In this document: piece after piece, positions 11,461 to 22,379 of the stretch
Numbering within the stretch: position 1 is the first letter of the stretch
How the letters are laid out: each line of letters starts with the position of its first letter
DNA from: Tenodera sinensis
Taxonomy: Eukaryota > Arthropoda > Insecta > Mantodea > Mantidae
Direction: 5' to 3'
DNA: 64,000 nucleotides
NCBI GenBank assembly: GCA_030765045.1
Contig: CM060962.1
Coordinates: 142,455,025-142,519,024, forward strand
The notes under the pieces: model-generated
Told to the model about the DNA's origin: nothing
Seen by the model: only the letters and a program-made list of their open reading frames with translations
Databases searched by the model: none
Translations under genes and position numbers: made by a program

Positions 11461-14400
11461 TGTACAATGAAGGATGCAGTGTCATCACAAGTCTTACTGG
11501 CTACTGCTTAAAGTTATGGTGAAAGATAGTTATGGCAAATTATACAAATGCTATGCACTTTTGAACAGTCGTTCTCAATTAAACTTTATTATAACATTAT
11601 TTTGCAAATGCTTAGGGCTTAAGCAAACAAGAACTGAGATACCTATCAAAGGTGTTAGTACTGTAGTAACTACAACCACCCACACTGCAACTGTGGAAAT
11701 TTATTCAAATGTGACAAATTACCAAAGTAAAGTCACGTGTTCTGTAATTCCTCAAGTCACAGAAGAATGCCATCCATGTACATTGATACGTCTCAGTGGA
11801 AAATTCCAACATAAAATTAGCAGATAGTAACTTCAATGATCCACATGAAGTAGACCTACTCTTACGGGGTGAAATATCCTTTGATATATTGCTAGATGGA
11901 AGGTATCAGTGCAAGGATTTACCAGTGTTGCAGAATACAAGTTTAGGATTCATTGTTTCAGGAACCATCCCGTTACTGATGTCAAGAATCAAAGGCAAGC
12001 CAAACGACATGTATTTTTCACACATGCTGATAAATTACATACTCAGATGGAGAAATTTTGGACATTAGAAAATCTTAGTCAAAAGGTACTTACTTTGGAA
12101 GAGAAAGAGTGTGAAAGGCAATTCCAAGAAACTACTATAAGGCAAGAAGATGGAAGATACCAATTTAGTTTATCTACTCAGAAGGATCATTCTAACTTAG
12201 GGGAGTCATATGATACAGCAATCACAAGATTACATCAATTGGAAAGAAGATTGGACAGACAGCCAAACCTTAGAGAAAACTGCAACCATTTCATGGATGA
12301 GCATTTGAAGCTGAATCATATGTCGCAAGTAAACAACATGGAAGATGACATGGACACGAGGAACTATAACATTCCACCTTATTATATGCTACATCATGCA
12401 GTTATGAAAGAAGGCAGTTCTACCACCAAACTACGAGTTGTGTTTAATGGCTCAGAAAAGACAAGCTCAGGTACTGCACTGAATGATTTACTGATGGTAG
12501 GAGCTACACATCAAGAAGATCGTTGTTCGATTATTCAGAGATTTAGAACACACAAATTAACTTTTTGTGCAGATATTACAAAAATGTACAGACAGATTTT
12601 AGTAGACTCAAAGGATACACATCTTCAAAGAATTTTATGGAGAGAAAATAAGGACAGACCGGTGAAGATTTATGAACTGAAAACACTGACATATGGTACT
12701 TCATGTGCACCATTTCTGGTTATTAGATGTTAGAAACAACTGGCAGAAGACGAAGACCAAAGGTTTCCAAGAGCAGCAGAAATATTGATGAGAGATTTCT
12801 ACGTAGATGACTTGATTAGTGGAGCACAGAATGTAAATTATGCACTCAAATTGCAAGAGGAATTAATGCAGCTGTTGAATTCAGGAGAATTTTGGTTGAG
12901 TAAATGGTCATCAAATCACCCAGCACTTCTAGAAAACATACCATTAGATGAAACAGAAATGAAAACTGATTTAGAATTTGTCACTGACACTGGTAATAAA
13001 GTGAATACATTAGGCTTGTTGTGGAACCCCAAAACTGATAAGTTTCAGTTTTCTAGTAATGTAACACAGCACAAGGATGTTAAACGTTCTGTACTCGCAG
13101 ACATTGCTTCAATATTTGACCCAGTAGGTTTATTAGACCCAGTAATAACAAAGTGCAAGGTTTTTATGCTATGACAAGAGAGATTAGATTGGGATGATGT
13201 TCTTCCAGATAATCTCAAGGAAGACTGGAACCACAATGAAAGTAAGCTTCATATTTTAAGCACTATTGAAGTTGACAGACTAGTAACATGCAATGGAATC
13301 ATACAGAAAGTTGAATTACATGGGTTTTCAGATACTAGTGAGGCAGCTTATGGTTGCTGTATATACCTTAGAACATTGGATAATCAAGGAAATATGAAGG
13401 TGTGTCTACTTTGTTCAAAATCTAGAGTAGCGCCAATAAAGCGACTTACCATTCCAAGACTGGAACTTTGTGGAGCACTACTTTTAGCTAGATTAACACA
13501 AGTTACTGTAAGAGCTTTGAAGATAGACAACTTGAAAATTGTTTTATGGACTGATTCTACAGTAGTTTTAGCATGGTTAAACTCAAATCCCTCACGTTGG
13601 AAGCCATTTGTTGCGAACAGAGTTGTAGAGATCCAAGAAATAACATTACAGATTGGAATCATATAAATACAAAGAGTAATCCTGCAGATTTAGTTTCACG
13701 AGGGACAGATCCTCAGACTTTAAAAGAATCAAAGTTATGGTGGCATGGGCCTGAATGGCTTAACAAAGCAACTTATGAACAGTACTCTGGTCTGTGGTCA
13801 AACAAGGAATCAGAAGAAGTTCAGAATGAAGAAAGAACACATTCTAAGAAAACTATAACTTCAGTCATATTAATGAGTCAAGTAGTTGATCAGTTATACT
13901 CTAGTTCTTCATGGTTGAAAATGAGAAGAGTTCTTGCATTCTGCCTTAGATTTGTTTATAATTGTAGAAATCCTAACAAAAAGATAATAAGCGGTTTAAC
14001 TGTACAAGAACTGGATGAAGCTACTACAGTAATTCTGAAAAAAGTTCAGACAGATGCACACAAATAAGAAATGGATAGCCTAAGAAAGAATGGTAGTTTG
14101 TTGAAAGGAAGTTCATTGGCTACATTAAACCCATTCATTGATAGCAAACAATTGCTCAGGGGGGGCAGTAGGTTGAAGAATACATTATTAGAGTTTGAAA
14201 AGAAACATCCTATAATTTTACCTTCAAGACACAATGTGACAAGTCTCATAGTGGAAGAGATACACAAAGAAACTGTACATGCTAGTGGTCAATTACTACT
14301 GTCTTTAAGTAGACAAAGATATTGGATAACTAACACAAGAGATCTGTTACGGAAAATCGTTAACAAATGTATGGTATGTTTTAAGCTAAAGGCAGCCACA

Positions 14401-15304
14401 TCAACACAATTAATGGGACAACTACCAGAGTCCAGAGTTACAATCTCATGTCCATTTGCTAACACAGGAGTTGACTATGGTGGACCAGTTTTGATGAAGC
14501 AAGGTTCAGTTAGAAGCAAAACAAAGGTGAAACTTCACGTTGCACCATTTGTCAGTTTAGTGACTAAAGCTGTACATATTGAGGTAGTTATAGATCTCAC
14601 ATCTCAAGCATTTATTGCTGCTTTGAGAAGATTCACAGCAAGACGAGGACTATGTTCAAATATTTATAGTGATAATGGAGCTAACTTTGTAGGAATGAAT
14701 CAAGAATTGAAGGAGCTTTTGAATGATGCCAAATTCAAGGAAAATGTTCAAGAGAGGCATAAATTTTCATTTTGTACCGCCAAGCTCGCTGCATATGGAA
14801 GGTTTATGGGAAGCTGGTATCAAATCAGTCAACTATCATTTAAGGAGAACTGTAGGCCTAACATGTTTGACTTATGAAGAATTATATACTGTGCTGTGCC
14901 AAGTAGAAGGTTGCTTGAATTCCCATCCAATTATTTCCCTTACCAATGATCCAGGAAACCTTGACGTATTAACTCCTGGACACTTCTTAATTGGTACATC
15001 CTCACTTGCAGTTCCTAATTCTAATCTACTAAACCTAAATCCTAGGTACTTGTCTAGATGGAAATTGGTTCAACAGATGACTCAGTTATTCTGGAAAAAA
15101 TGGTCGGTGGAGTACTTGAATCAGCTACAACAGCATCACAAATGGAAAGACGTACAACCAAACATCTTGGTGAGAACCGTGGTACTCCTCAAAAAAGACA
15201 ATCTCTCCCCATTGTTGTGGAAGATGGGAGTGGTGACAGAGATACATCCTGGTAACGACAATTTGGTTCAAGTGGTTACAGTTAAACTAAGAATGGACTA
15301 TTGA
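11461..15304 (+). pseudogene. BEL/Pao pol (protease, RT, RNase H, integrase), disrupted
   Basis: In order: a protease remnant ALLNSRSQLNFI, where the catalytic LDSGSQ-type motif has D changed to N; RT with LRVVFNGS, FCADITKMYRQI and FYVDDLISG (YVDD intact); RNase H with GFSDTSEAAYG, LELCGALL and WTDSTVVLAWL; integrase with zinc residues around CMVCFKLK, then GVDYGGP and YSDNGANFVG as the first two catalytic aspartates, and a shifted frame holding GLWEAG with the catalytic glutamate. The C-terminal part ends at 15304. Stops or shifts near 11510, 11825, 12733, 13172, 13666, 14067 and 14790 make it non-functional. It once encoded replication and integration of the element. Confidence 0.9.
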
Positions 15305-15477
15305 GGGAGACCACACTTTCTGTGTTACCTTGTAATGATTGATGATTTATTGTGATTGTGAGTAATAATTTATTTATAATTGAAAATATTTAATAAGTTT
15401 ACTATTATTGTTTAGTTTGTTGGATGTGCCACAAGGACATTTAAAGTAATTAATTGACATTAATTAGGTGGGCAGAA

Positions 15478-15650
15478 TGTTCATGCAACGTGTACTGTGC
15501 ATGTTGCCAGGACTGACTATTTATTGTTAATTTTTGTATGGTTAGCTATACTGTTGTTAAGAAAAGCACAAGAATCAGCATGGATTACAGCCACTAAGCA
15601 ACACCGTTACAAAGTTATTATTTACACAAATTAGGAGCTATCAGAGTACA
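15478..15650 (+). repeat. 3' LTR of the BEL/Pao element
   Basis: 173-bp partner of 6648-6822, beginning TGTTCATGCAA and ending CAGAGTACA, preceded by a purine-rich AGGTGGGCAGAA tract and followed by the target duplication ATATT (15651-15655). Confidence 0.9.
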
Positions 15651-17110
15651 ATATTTGGTATCTTTTCTGTTGGGATACTGATGAACAGAGAACTGACGTC
15701 AAACAATACTAACACTTCATCTTCCTGAATGGTCACATCTTTTAATTTGTCAACCAGCCCTAAGGTGTCTTTTATGCTTAGTGATTCAAAACTTTCTATG
15801 GAGTTTAGATTGACCCAGTGGTATGTTGGTGCATCTATGTTGCTAATGATTGGTCTCAGGCTGTCATTTTTATGGATTTCTGGTAGACAGTTTTGGTAGC
15901 ACTGGGTTGCTTGGTATCAACTTATGCTTTATATAGATGGGAATGATCCTGCTTTCTTTAATCAATCTCTGTGCTGTGACTATGTGACATCTTAAAGGAG
16001 CCACAAGAGTTAAGGGGAGGAAAAGTTAATAAGAATTCACCCACTCCACTTATTGCCAACCAGACTGTGAGTGTTGACCTTGAGAGGAAGCAGATATGCT
16101 CTATGTTCACCTGCATCTAGGGGTGTGCAAAACTGACAGCATACACTGTATTAAACATAGCTAAAATACCTCATTTGAAACTTAAAATGCAACGTAGTTC
16201 TATTAAGTTAGAATAACCTATACTCATAGTAGTGATACACATTGAATATTACATTCTTGTTAGTTACATGTTGCAGAACATATGCATCGTTTTCACTGAC
16301 AAGGTTATCTATATTAGGTACAACACTCTTCATAGAGATGTGTAAAGCTGTCAGAAGATGATGTCACATAACATGGGAAAGTTTTCATCAGTGATTCATA
16401 TAGTTCAATGCAGTTTTTTGTGCCATTTTAATTGGAGTACTGCTTTGTAAGCGAAATAGCTTTAATTGCAGATTATCTTTTTTAGTGTGCAAGTTTGAAA
16501 TAATATTTTATATTATAGTACCTAATATATCTAATATCATCTGAGCAGATAAGGCTTTGTCACTCCATAAAACAACGAAATATTCACGTTCCCAAGCTTC
16601 TTGAAAATTACAACGTAACTACTATGCTGCCACATGTTGACTTAGTGCACGCCTGATACTGTAAGCCATGTGTTCAGCTATGTATTGTCACTGCACACAA
16701 AAAAATGTGGAGGGAGTGAAGGGGTCGCAAAGTCGACAGAGCCTACAAAGGGACTAGTCCCTATGTCTGTCTTAAAGGGCCCTTAGGTATTTCATGATAT
16801 TCATGATTTTTTAGCAATTTCTCTACCCCATTGATGTAATCATGTTCGTGTACGACAGTTTTATTGCTTTAGTCTGCTTCTAAATAAAACACAGGTTTTT
16901 CATTAAGAATCTAAGTCATTCATTTTAATTTAAAATCTGTTGTTTGGTGCCTTGAGGTTAACACATCTTCCAATATTTCCTGACATTTTATTGTTGCTAC
17001 AATTTTTTCATTATCTTTAAGCATCTGAGTAGTAATTTTGAGCTCAGCAATGAATTCATCTGTTTCATGCATGGTGAACACACATTTTCAAACCCTAGTT
17101 TAGTAGCTTT
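15651..17110 (-). pseudogene. Degraded PLE, 5' half, split by the BEL element
   Basis: The minus strand at 15660-15990 encodes, in mixed frames, APTYHWVNLNS, SFESLSIKDTLGLVDKL and LFDVSSLFISIPTEKIP, which are conserved PLE RT segments. Upstream, 17070-16770 gives ILNEKPVFYLEAD, NKTVVHEHDYINGVEKLLKN and YHEIPKGPL, matching the PLE N-terminal motif. The frame runs directly into 6647 once the BEL element is removed. About 16010-16770 has no recognisable PLE sequence and may be another insertion. Pseudogene. Confidence 0.75.
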
Positions 17111-17539
17111 TTTTCTTTTTCCATAAAGGATTGCATCGACAAATTCACAGCATGGTCTATGGTTTGTGTAGTACATCTGTTTGGTGTGCGTGTGCAAGGG
17201 CACGCACGTGTGCATGCGTGTATGCATGTCAAAGTCATTCTCTTTGTTGCCTCCCAATATTTTGAGGTAAAGTCTGGATACAATTTAAGTTGTTCAGAAA
17301 CTGAATCTCCCAACAAGGTCCAAGGTACCCAATGATCAACAGCAGGAGTACTACTTTATGCCTAACAAAGGTTAGGAAAGGATGAAGCAATCACCATATC
17401 ATAAAAAAATTATGTCCTTAATAAAAATTATTGCTACTAGCTCAAATGAAAATGTTTGGTCCAAGTTATTTCGGTGTTTCTGTTTTTGTGAATGTTATGC
17501 TTTAGTTTTCAGAAATAAGTCTAAAACAAGTCTAAAAAC

Positions 17540-17870
17540 AAGTGTTAACCATGCACAAAACAGATAAATTCATTGCTAATGTTAAAATTACAACTTGGTT
17601 GTTTAAAGATAATGCAAAACTGGTAGCAACAACAGAATCTCAGGAAAAATTGGAATATATTTTAACCTCAAAGCATCAAACAGCAAATTTTAACTTAAAA
17701 GATGATTTGCAGTCTAAATGAAAAATCTGTGTTTTACTTAAAAGTAGATAAAGGCAATAAAACTGTCATTATAGGCTAGCATGATTACATCAATACAGTA
17801 GAAAAATTGTTAAAAAATCAAGAATATCAAGAAATACCTAAGGAGCCTTTAAGTGTCACACTAGGGTGGT
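17540..17870 (+). pseudogene. PLE N-terminal fragment, opposite orientation
   Basis: Plus-strand frames give VFYLKVDKGNKTVII and DYINTVEKLLKNQEYQEIP, the same PLE N-terminal region as at 16770-17070 but inverted. With that fragment it forms a head-to-head pair about 470 bp apart, as expected from the inverted-arm organisation of PLEs. It has a frameshift at about 17740 and an in-frame stop at about 17776. Confidence 0.65.
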
Positions 17871-17889
17871 CCACAGTAGTATGGCAAAA

Positions 17890-18290
17890 ACTGAAGTTGT
17901 TCAAATGTTTGCTCCTCCAATGCGAAGAAATACAAGTATGTAAAACGGTGGTAAAACCATCAGAAGGAACACATGAGCTAAAACTGCTGCCTTTGCAGCA
18001 GCATCTACAGCCTCATTTCTTTGCAGGCCTACGTGTTCAGGCATCCGCACAAAGCACATACTAATACCAGCACTAGTGAATGAGTGAAGGTTATCCTGGA
18101 TGCACTGCATGAGTAGATAGTAATTGTATAGTGCTGAAGGTTCTGAAGGGCAATCAAGGAATCTGAACAAATAACCCAGACTGCAAGGCTTGCCAAGAAA
18201 TATATAGAAAAGCTTGGTAAATACTGAAAAGCTCAACTGTAAAAATAGAGCACTGTGGTAAAAAACGAAATCTAAAACTCTGACCATCAT
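17890..18290 (-). pseudogene. LINE RNase H-domain fragment
   Basis: The minus frame 18290-17901 contains YNYYLLMQCIQ and MPEHVGLQRNEAVDAAAKAA. The second resembles the end of retrotransposon RNase H, W-x-PGHVG-x-x-GNE-x-AD-x-AAK. There is no RT around it, and the flanks are PLE and hAT debris. The exact LINE clade cannot be named. Confidence 0.55.
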
Positions 18291-18358
18291 GAATAAAAGA
18301 ACATCCTACTCCCCGATTGTCCTTAGAACCATCAGTGTATTTAAATTGCTGTCTTCAA

Positions 18359-18480
18359 CAGTGGCGGCTCACAGTCAAAATTTTAGGGTAGGCAAAGTGT
18401 GATGATGATAATGATGATGATGATGATTAATAAAAAAAATAATTACTAGTAATTATTATTATCATCATCACTTATTATTA
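18359..18480. mobile_element. hAT terminus related to the element at 92-1836
   Basis: CAGTGGCGGCTCACAGTC starts at 18359 and continues AAAATTTTAGGGTAGGCA, the reverse complement of the end at 1803-1836. It runs into GAT/ATT microsatellite, also like that element. The expected duplication on this side would be GTCTTCAA (18351-18358). I did not find the other end. Confidence 0.65.
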
Positions 18481-19205
18481 CTTTCTCTACTGGTAAGTAG
18501 GGGAAGTATTGTATTCCACCCAAAAATTTGATGTTGAGATTTCATCGGAAATATATGAATCCAAAAAAAAACATTTTTAGTGTGTGTGCGCGAGCGCGCG
18601 CGCGCGCGTGTGTGTGTGTGTGTCTGTGGACAGTATAACTCAAAACGAAAAGTCGGTTAAAAACCAAAGTTGGTATTTAAGTTTTATGTCTTTCAAGGAT
18701 GCGACACGAAGATTTTGAAGAAAATAGCCCCACCCCAAACTACCCTTTACATGGAAAATTTTTCGAAAATTTTGATTTTCTTGAAAATGGCTCTAACGAT
18801 TTTGATTACAATGGATATTTTTATGAAAAATGAAATGTATATTTTGAATTTTCTGACTATAACCCCTGTAGACGCATTTACTCTGGACGACTTTTGCATA
18901 ACTGGTAAACCGTTAGACATAGACCAAATCATACTATACAAGAAATGTAGATCTTGCTAAAATACACAATTTATGTCCAAATAAGTTTTCTTGTAGGGTC
19001 AACCATTTCGGAGATATTCCTGGTTATGTGTGTAAGTTTCGGAAAACGTAAAACTTTTGTGAAGTGGAACATTGGTGTTCATTTTTTTATATGTTAAGTG
19101 TGCAAAGGGAATGGAATCTCAAAGCTTTAAAAGATTTGACTATCGCTCAAAGCCTACTGTATTCTCATATTCCCCGTGCACCTACAAGGAAATAAGCAAT
19201 AAGAT
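18480..19205 (-). repeat. Family A repeat, inverted copy
   Basis: Reverse complement of the 1985-3468 repeats: it opens ACTTTCTCTACTGGTAAGT, carries a TG/CG dinucleotide tract near 18575-18635, and ends in the TGCAAAGGGAATGGAATCTC segment. Its frames on both strands are repeat artefacts. Confidence 0.85.
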
Positions 19206-19333
19206 AATTTCTGTAAATATTAATCTCAGCTATTGATGATAGTTTCTCGGGCTAACAGCCAGGTCAGATTAGGGTAACTACCCAAGCTTTCAGCGACTAA
19301 CTCTGCCGCCATCCTCAGGGGAACTGAATCTAG
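19206..19333 (-). mobile_element. PLE 3' end, separated from its body by a LINE
   Basis: Together with 24596-24905 this is the 3' terminal part of a third PLE type. The end has the same architecture as other PLEs here (ATCTCAGC..., then TTTCTCGGGCTAACAGCC). The LINE at 19334-24595 inserted inside it, leaving AACTGAATCTAG on both sides (about 19323-19334 and 24598-24609). Confidence 0.65.
19284..19320 (-). ncRNA. Hammerhead-like motif in the split PLE
   Basis: On the minus strand CTGAGGA (19318-19312) precedes a stem, GGCGGC paired with GTCGCT including wobbles, then GAAA and GCTT. This fits CUGANGA - stem II - GAAA - a 2-bp palindromic stem III (GC) - UH. The position at a PLE end supports it. 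Not experimentally shown. Confidence 0.5.
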
Positions 19334-19671
19334 ACGCCAGACGCCAGTTCGAGTCGAACGGAGGTGAGGTGAATGTTCCTCCGGTCGAGTGTCTTTACCG
19401 CAGTACCTAGCCGTCATACGGCTTTACCTGCGCGATGGTTTTGACGGTGTCACTACAGGGATGTTTTCACTGGGAAATTTGTTGGAACAGGGGTTTTTAT
19501 AGTAACGGGAGGGATTGTAGGCAGGGATTGGTTCGCAAGTGAGCTGTGCGCGAATTTTACGCGCTAATTCCTACCAGGGTTCTGGCCGTCAGTCACTCGC
19601 TGAGAGGTGAACTGAACTGGTGATTCGCTCTGTTTTGAGTACAGATTGCATTTTCGCCTTTCCCATCTTGA

Positions 19672-22379
19672 TTAGATCGCCGGACTTAAGATGTCCTTCG
19701 GCAATCTTTTGGATGGTAGTCGGCGCGGCTGTCTCTGGTCGTATTGGCCCAGGGTATTCACCAGAGGGTTAGGGTGGTTCTGGAGTTTATTGTACATTGT
19801 TCGAGCGCGAGTTTTGATCACGTCGACAATGTACGGGATACCGGAATGTTCGTGTAGGATATGGGCAGGAAATCTTCGGCCTGTATCATAGATCATCCTT
19901 AATGCCCGGTTCTGCAACGTCTGGAGTCTGATGAAGGTGGACCTAGCCACCACTCCCCAGATCTCGCATCCGTACAGGACCAGAGGCGGGATGATCGCTC
20001 GATAATGCCGAAGCTTCAGGCGTAGGGGCATGGTTTGGGAACTGAGGATGGGGTACAACTGCCGCAGGGCAGCGTGGCCTTGCAGTACTTTGCCCCTGAC
20101 GTGATGTCTATACGTCAGCCGCCGGTCCAGCGTGACCCCGAGATACTTCGCCGTAGTGACCCAGGGGATCCGACGGCGCCGAAGCACGAGGTCCAGCGGG
20201 AGCCGGTTGGCTATCGTATTAGCCAGGAGAATCGCAGAGCTTTTCTCCGGGTTAATAGACATACGCCAGTTCTCGCACCATCTATTGATGGCACAGAGGT
20301 GGGCTTGTACTTGTCGGTAACTGTAGCGCGGGTTCTTGTTAGTACCGAAGATCATGAGATCGTCCGCTGACAGATGTGTGTGTTGGGGTGCGTCGGGAGA
20401 TCGGCCATGTAAGCTGCAAAAAGTGCCGGTGACAGTACACTGCCCTCGGGGACTCCTGCGCCAATGGGCCTTTCTCTAGAATATGATCCCTCCACCTTCA
20501 CCCGGAAGCTACGTTCCTGTAGGAAACTAGCCACCAAGTAAATGTATGGAGGGGGGATTTCCTGCTGTATGAGCTTGTAGACAAGCCCCTCATGCCAAGT
20601 GGTAGAAAATGCCTTTTCCACGTCGAGCAACACTGCCACCGTTTTAGCCCTCTCCTGGTAAGCCAGGGAAGCTTTCTCGGCTACACGCAGTAGTTGCTCA
20701 GTCGTGGAATGACCAGAACGAAAACCAAACTGGTGTTCCGGTAGGAGACCTTTTTCCTCCAAAAGAGGTCCGAGGCGGGACAGGAACAGTTTCTCGAACA
20801 CTTTCGAGACAACTGGTAGGAGGCTGATGGAACGGTAACTAGATGGAAAAACCGGATTCTTTCCCCGCTTCAAAACGCATACCACACGCGCCTGTTTCCA
20901 GACAGCTGGAAAGTGGCACATCCTGAGGCATGCGTTGTAAATGCGGGTCAAGTGCATCACGGCTCTATGGGGTAGGTGCTGGAGCACTTCCGCTGTTACA
21001 CGGTCCTGCCCAGGGGCTTTATTAGGTTTTAGGTGCCGGATGGTGTTAGTTACCTCGCGAGGGGTAGCTACCGGGATGTGGAACTCCTCGTGGCCCGCGG
21101 GTCGGACTTCTAGGAAGTCTTCTACCGCTTGTTCCACGAGGTCAGTATGGTCATCGTTCTGAGGATCTACCCTAGGCTGGAACTGAGTCTCCAGATAGTC
21201 TGCTAGTGCCTCTGCTTTTTCCCTCGGTTCAAAGACAAGTCTTCCCCGAGGGCTGTGCACTGGATGCTGGTGTGCAGATTTGTCTTTCCTCAAGGCTCGG
21301 ACGATGCGCCACGGTTTCCTCTCTTGGAGGTTTACGCGACGCATTGTTTCGTCCCAAGCTGCTTGCCTATGTTTTCTTAGGAGTCGTCTCACCAGGGATT
21401 TGAACCTCTGGTGTATTACTCCTATCCTAGGATGTCGGAATCTCTGCCATAGCCGTCTGACAGCATTCTTTGCTTGAATGAGGCGTTTTAGTGGGACAGG
21501 GATAGATGTCGGGTTTGGTACTTCGGTAGGAATGCGATGCGTGTGAGCACGCACCGCGTTTAGGACGGAGGTACAAAACCTCGTGGCTGCCTCCTCGAGA
21601 GCCTCTATCGAGTCTATTCGAGGATTTGCTTCCACAGAGTTTTGAAGGGCTAGGACGGCTGCATCCCAGTCGACTTCATCCACCCAGTCCGGCACTCCCA
21701 GGGCAGTAAGATTAACGTCTGCATCCACCACAACAGGGTTGTGGTCGGAGTCCAGATCGTTAATCACTGAGAGGTCCAAGTGAAATGGTATGTTTTTGGT
21801 GACCATGAAATCGATGATGTCCGCGGCGCCGCGTGCCGGGTAGTAGGTTGGACCCCTCGGCCCATGCGCGTGAAGGGCGGGGTTCCCGCTAATGAGACGG
21901 TACAATCCCCGGCCCTTAACGTTCTGGGTGCGGCTGTGCCAGCTTGGGTGTTTTGCGTTGAAGTCGCCTGCAATGCAAACCCTGTGGTGTAGGTTCAGGA
22001 GTGCCGTGATGTCCGCTTCATAGAAGTGACCATCCGGCGGGTCGTATACCGCCACAAGCACCAGATCGTTCCCGCCCAAGGATAGCCTTATGGCGGTTGC
22101 TTCCAGGTGTTGTAGCGGAGGAATGGTAACAGGAGTGTGGGTGAGATGGTTCTTTATGAAAATGGCAGTACCACCGCCCTGTCGGCCGACCCGATCAGAC
22201 CGATGAGCGGCGTAACTTGGCAGGTTAAACTGTACACCAGCGTGCAATTGCGTTTCACAGACCATCAGGATATCAATCCCATGGCTGTCCACGAACTCCA
22301 GCAGGCCAGGTCTCTGGTCTCTAACTCCATTTGCGTTCCAGAACGCAGCTCTAAATGAACGCACAGTTCTATGCGCCAT
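19672..22379 (-). pseudogene. LINE ORF2: endonuclease-reverse transcriptase, one frameshift
   Basis: The first frame (22379-20352) has an N-terminal EEP/APE-type endonuclease: FWNANGV, the metal-binding ETQL, AGDFNAKHPSW and the catalytic SDHNPV. The RT follows with KAPGQDRV, SSYRSISLLPV, FGFRSGHSTTEQL, LLDVEKAFSTTWHEGL and GVPEGSVLSP. A 4-bp deletion near 20368, relative to the second copy, removes the YA of YADD and shifts the frame. The rest, WRMSINPEKSSAILLAN through the C-terminus, continues in 20355-19672. No RNase H follows. The role is target-primed reverse transcription. Its ATG overlaps the ORF1 stop as TAATG. Confidence 0.9.
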
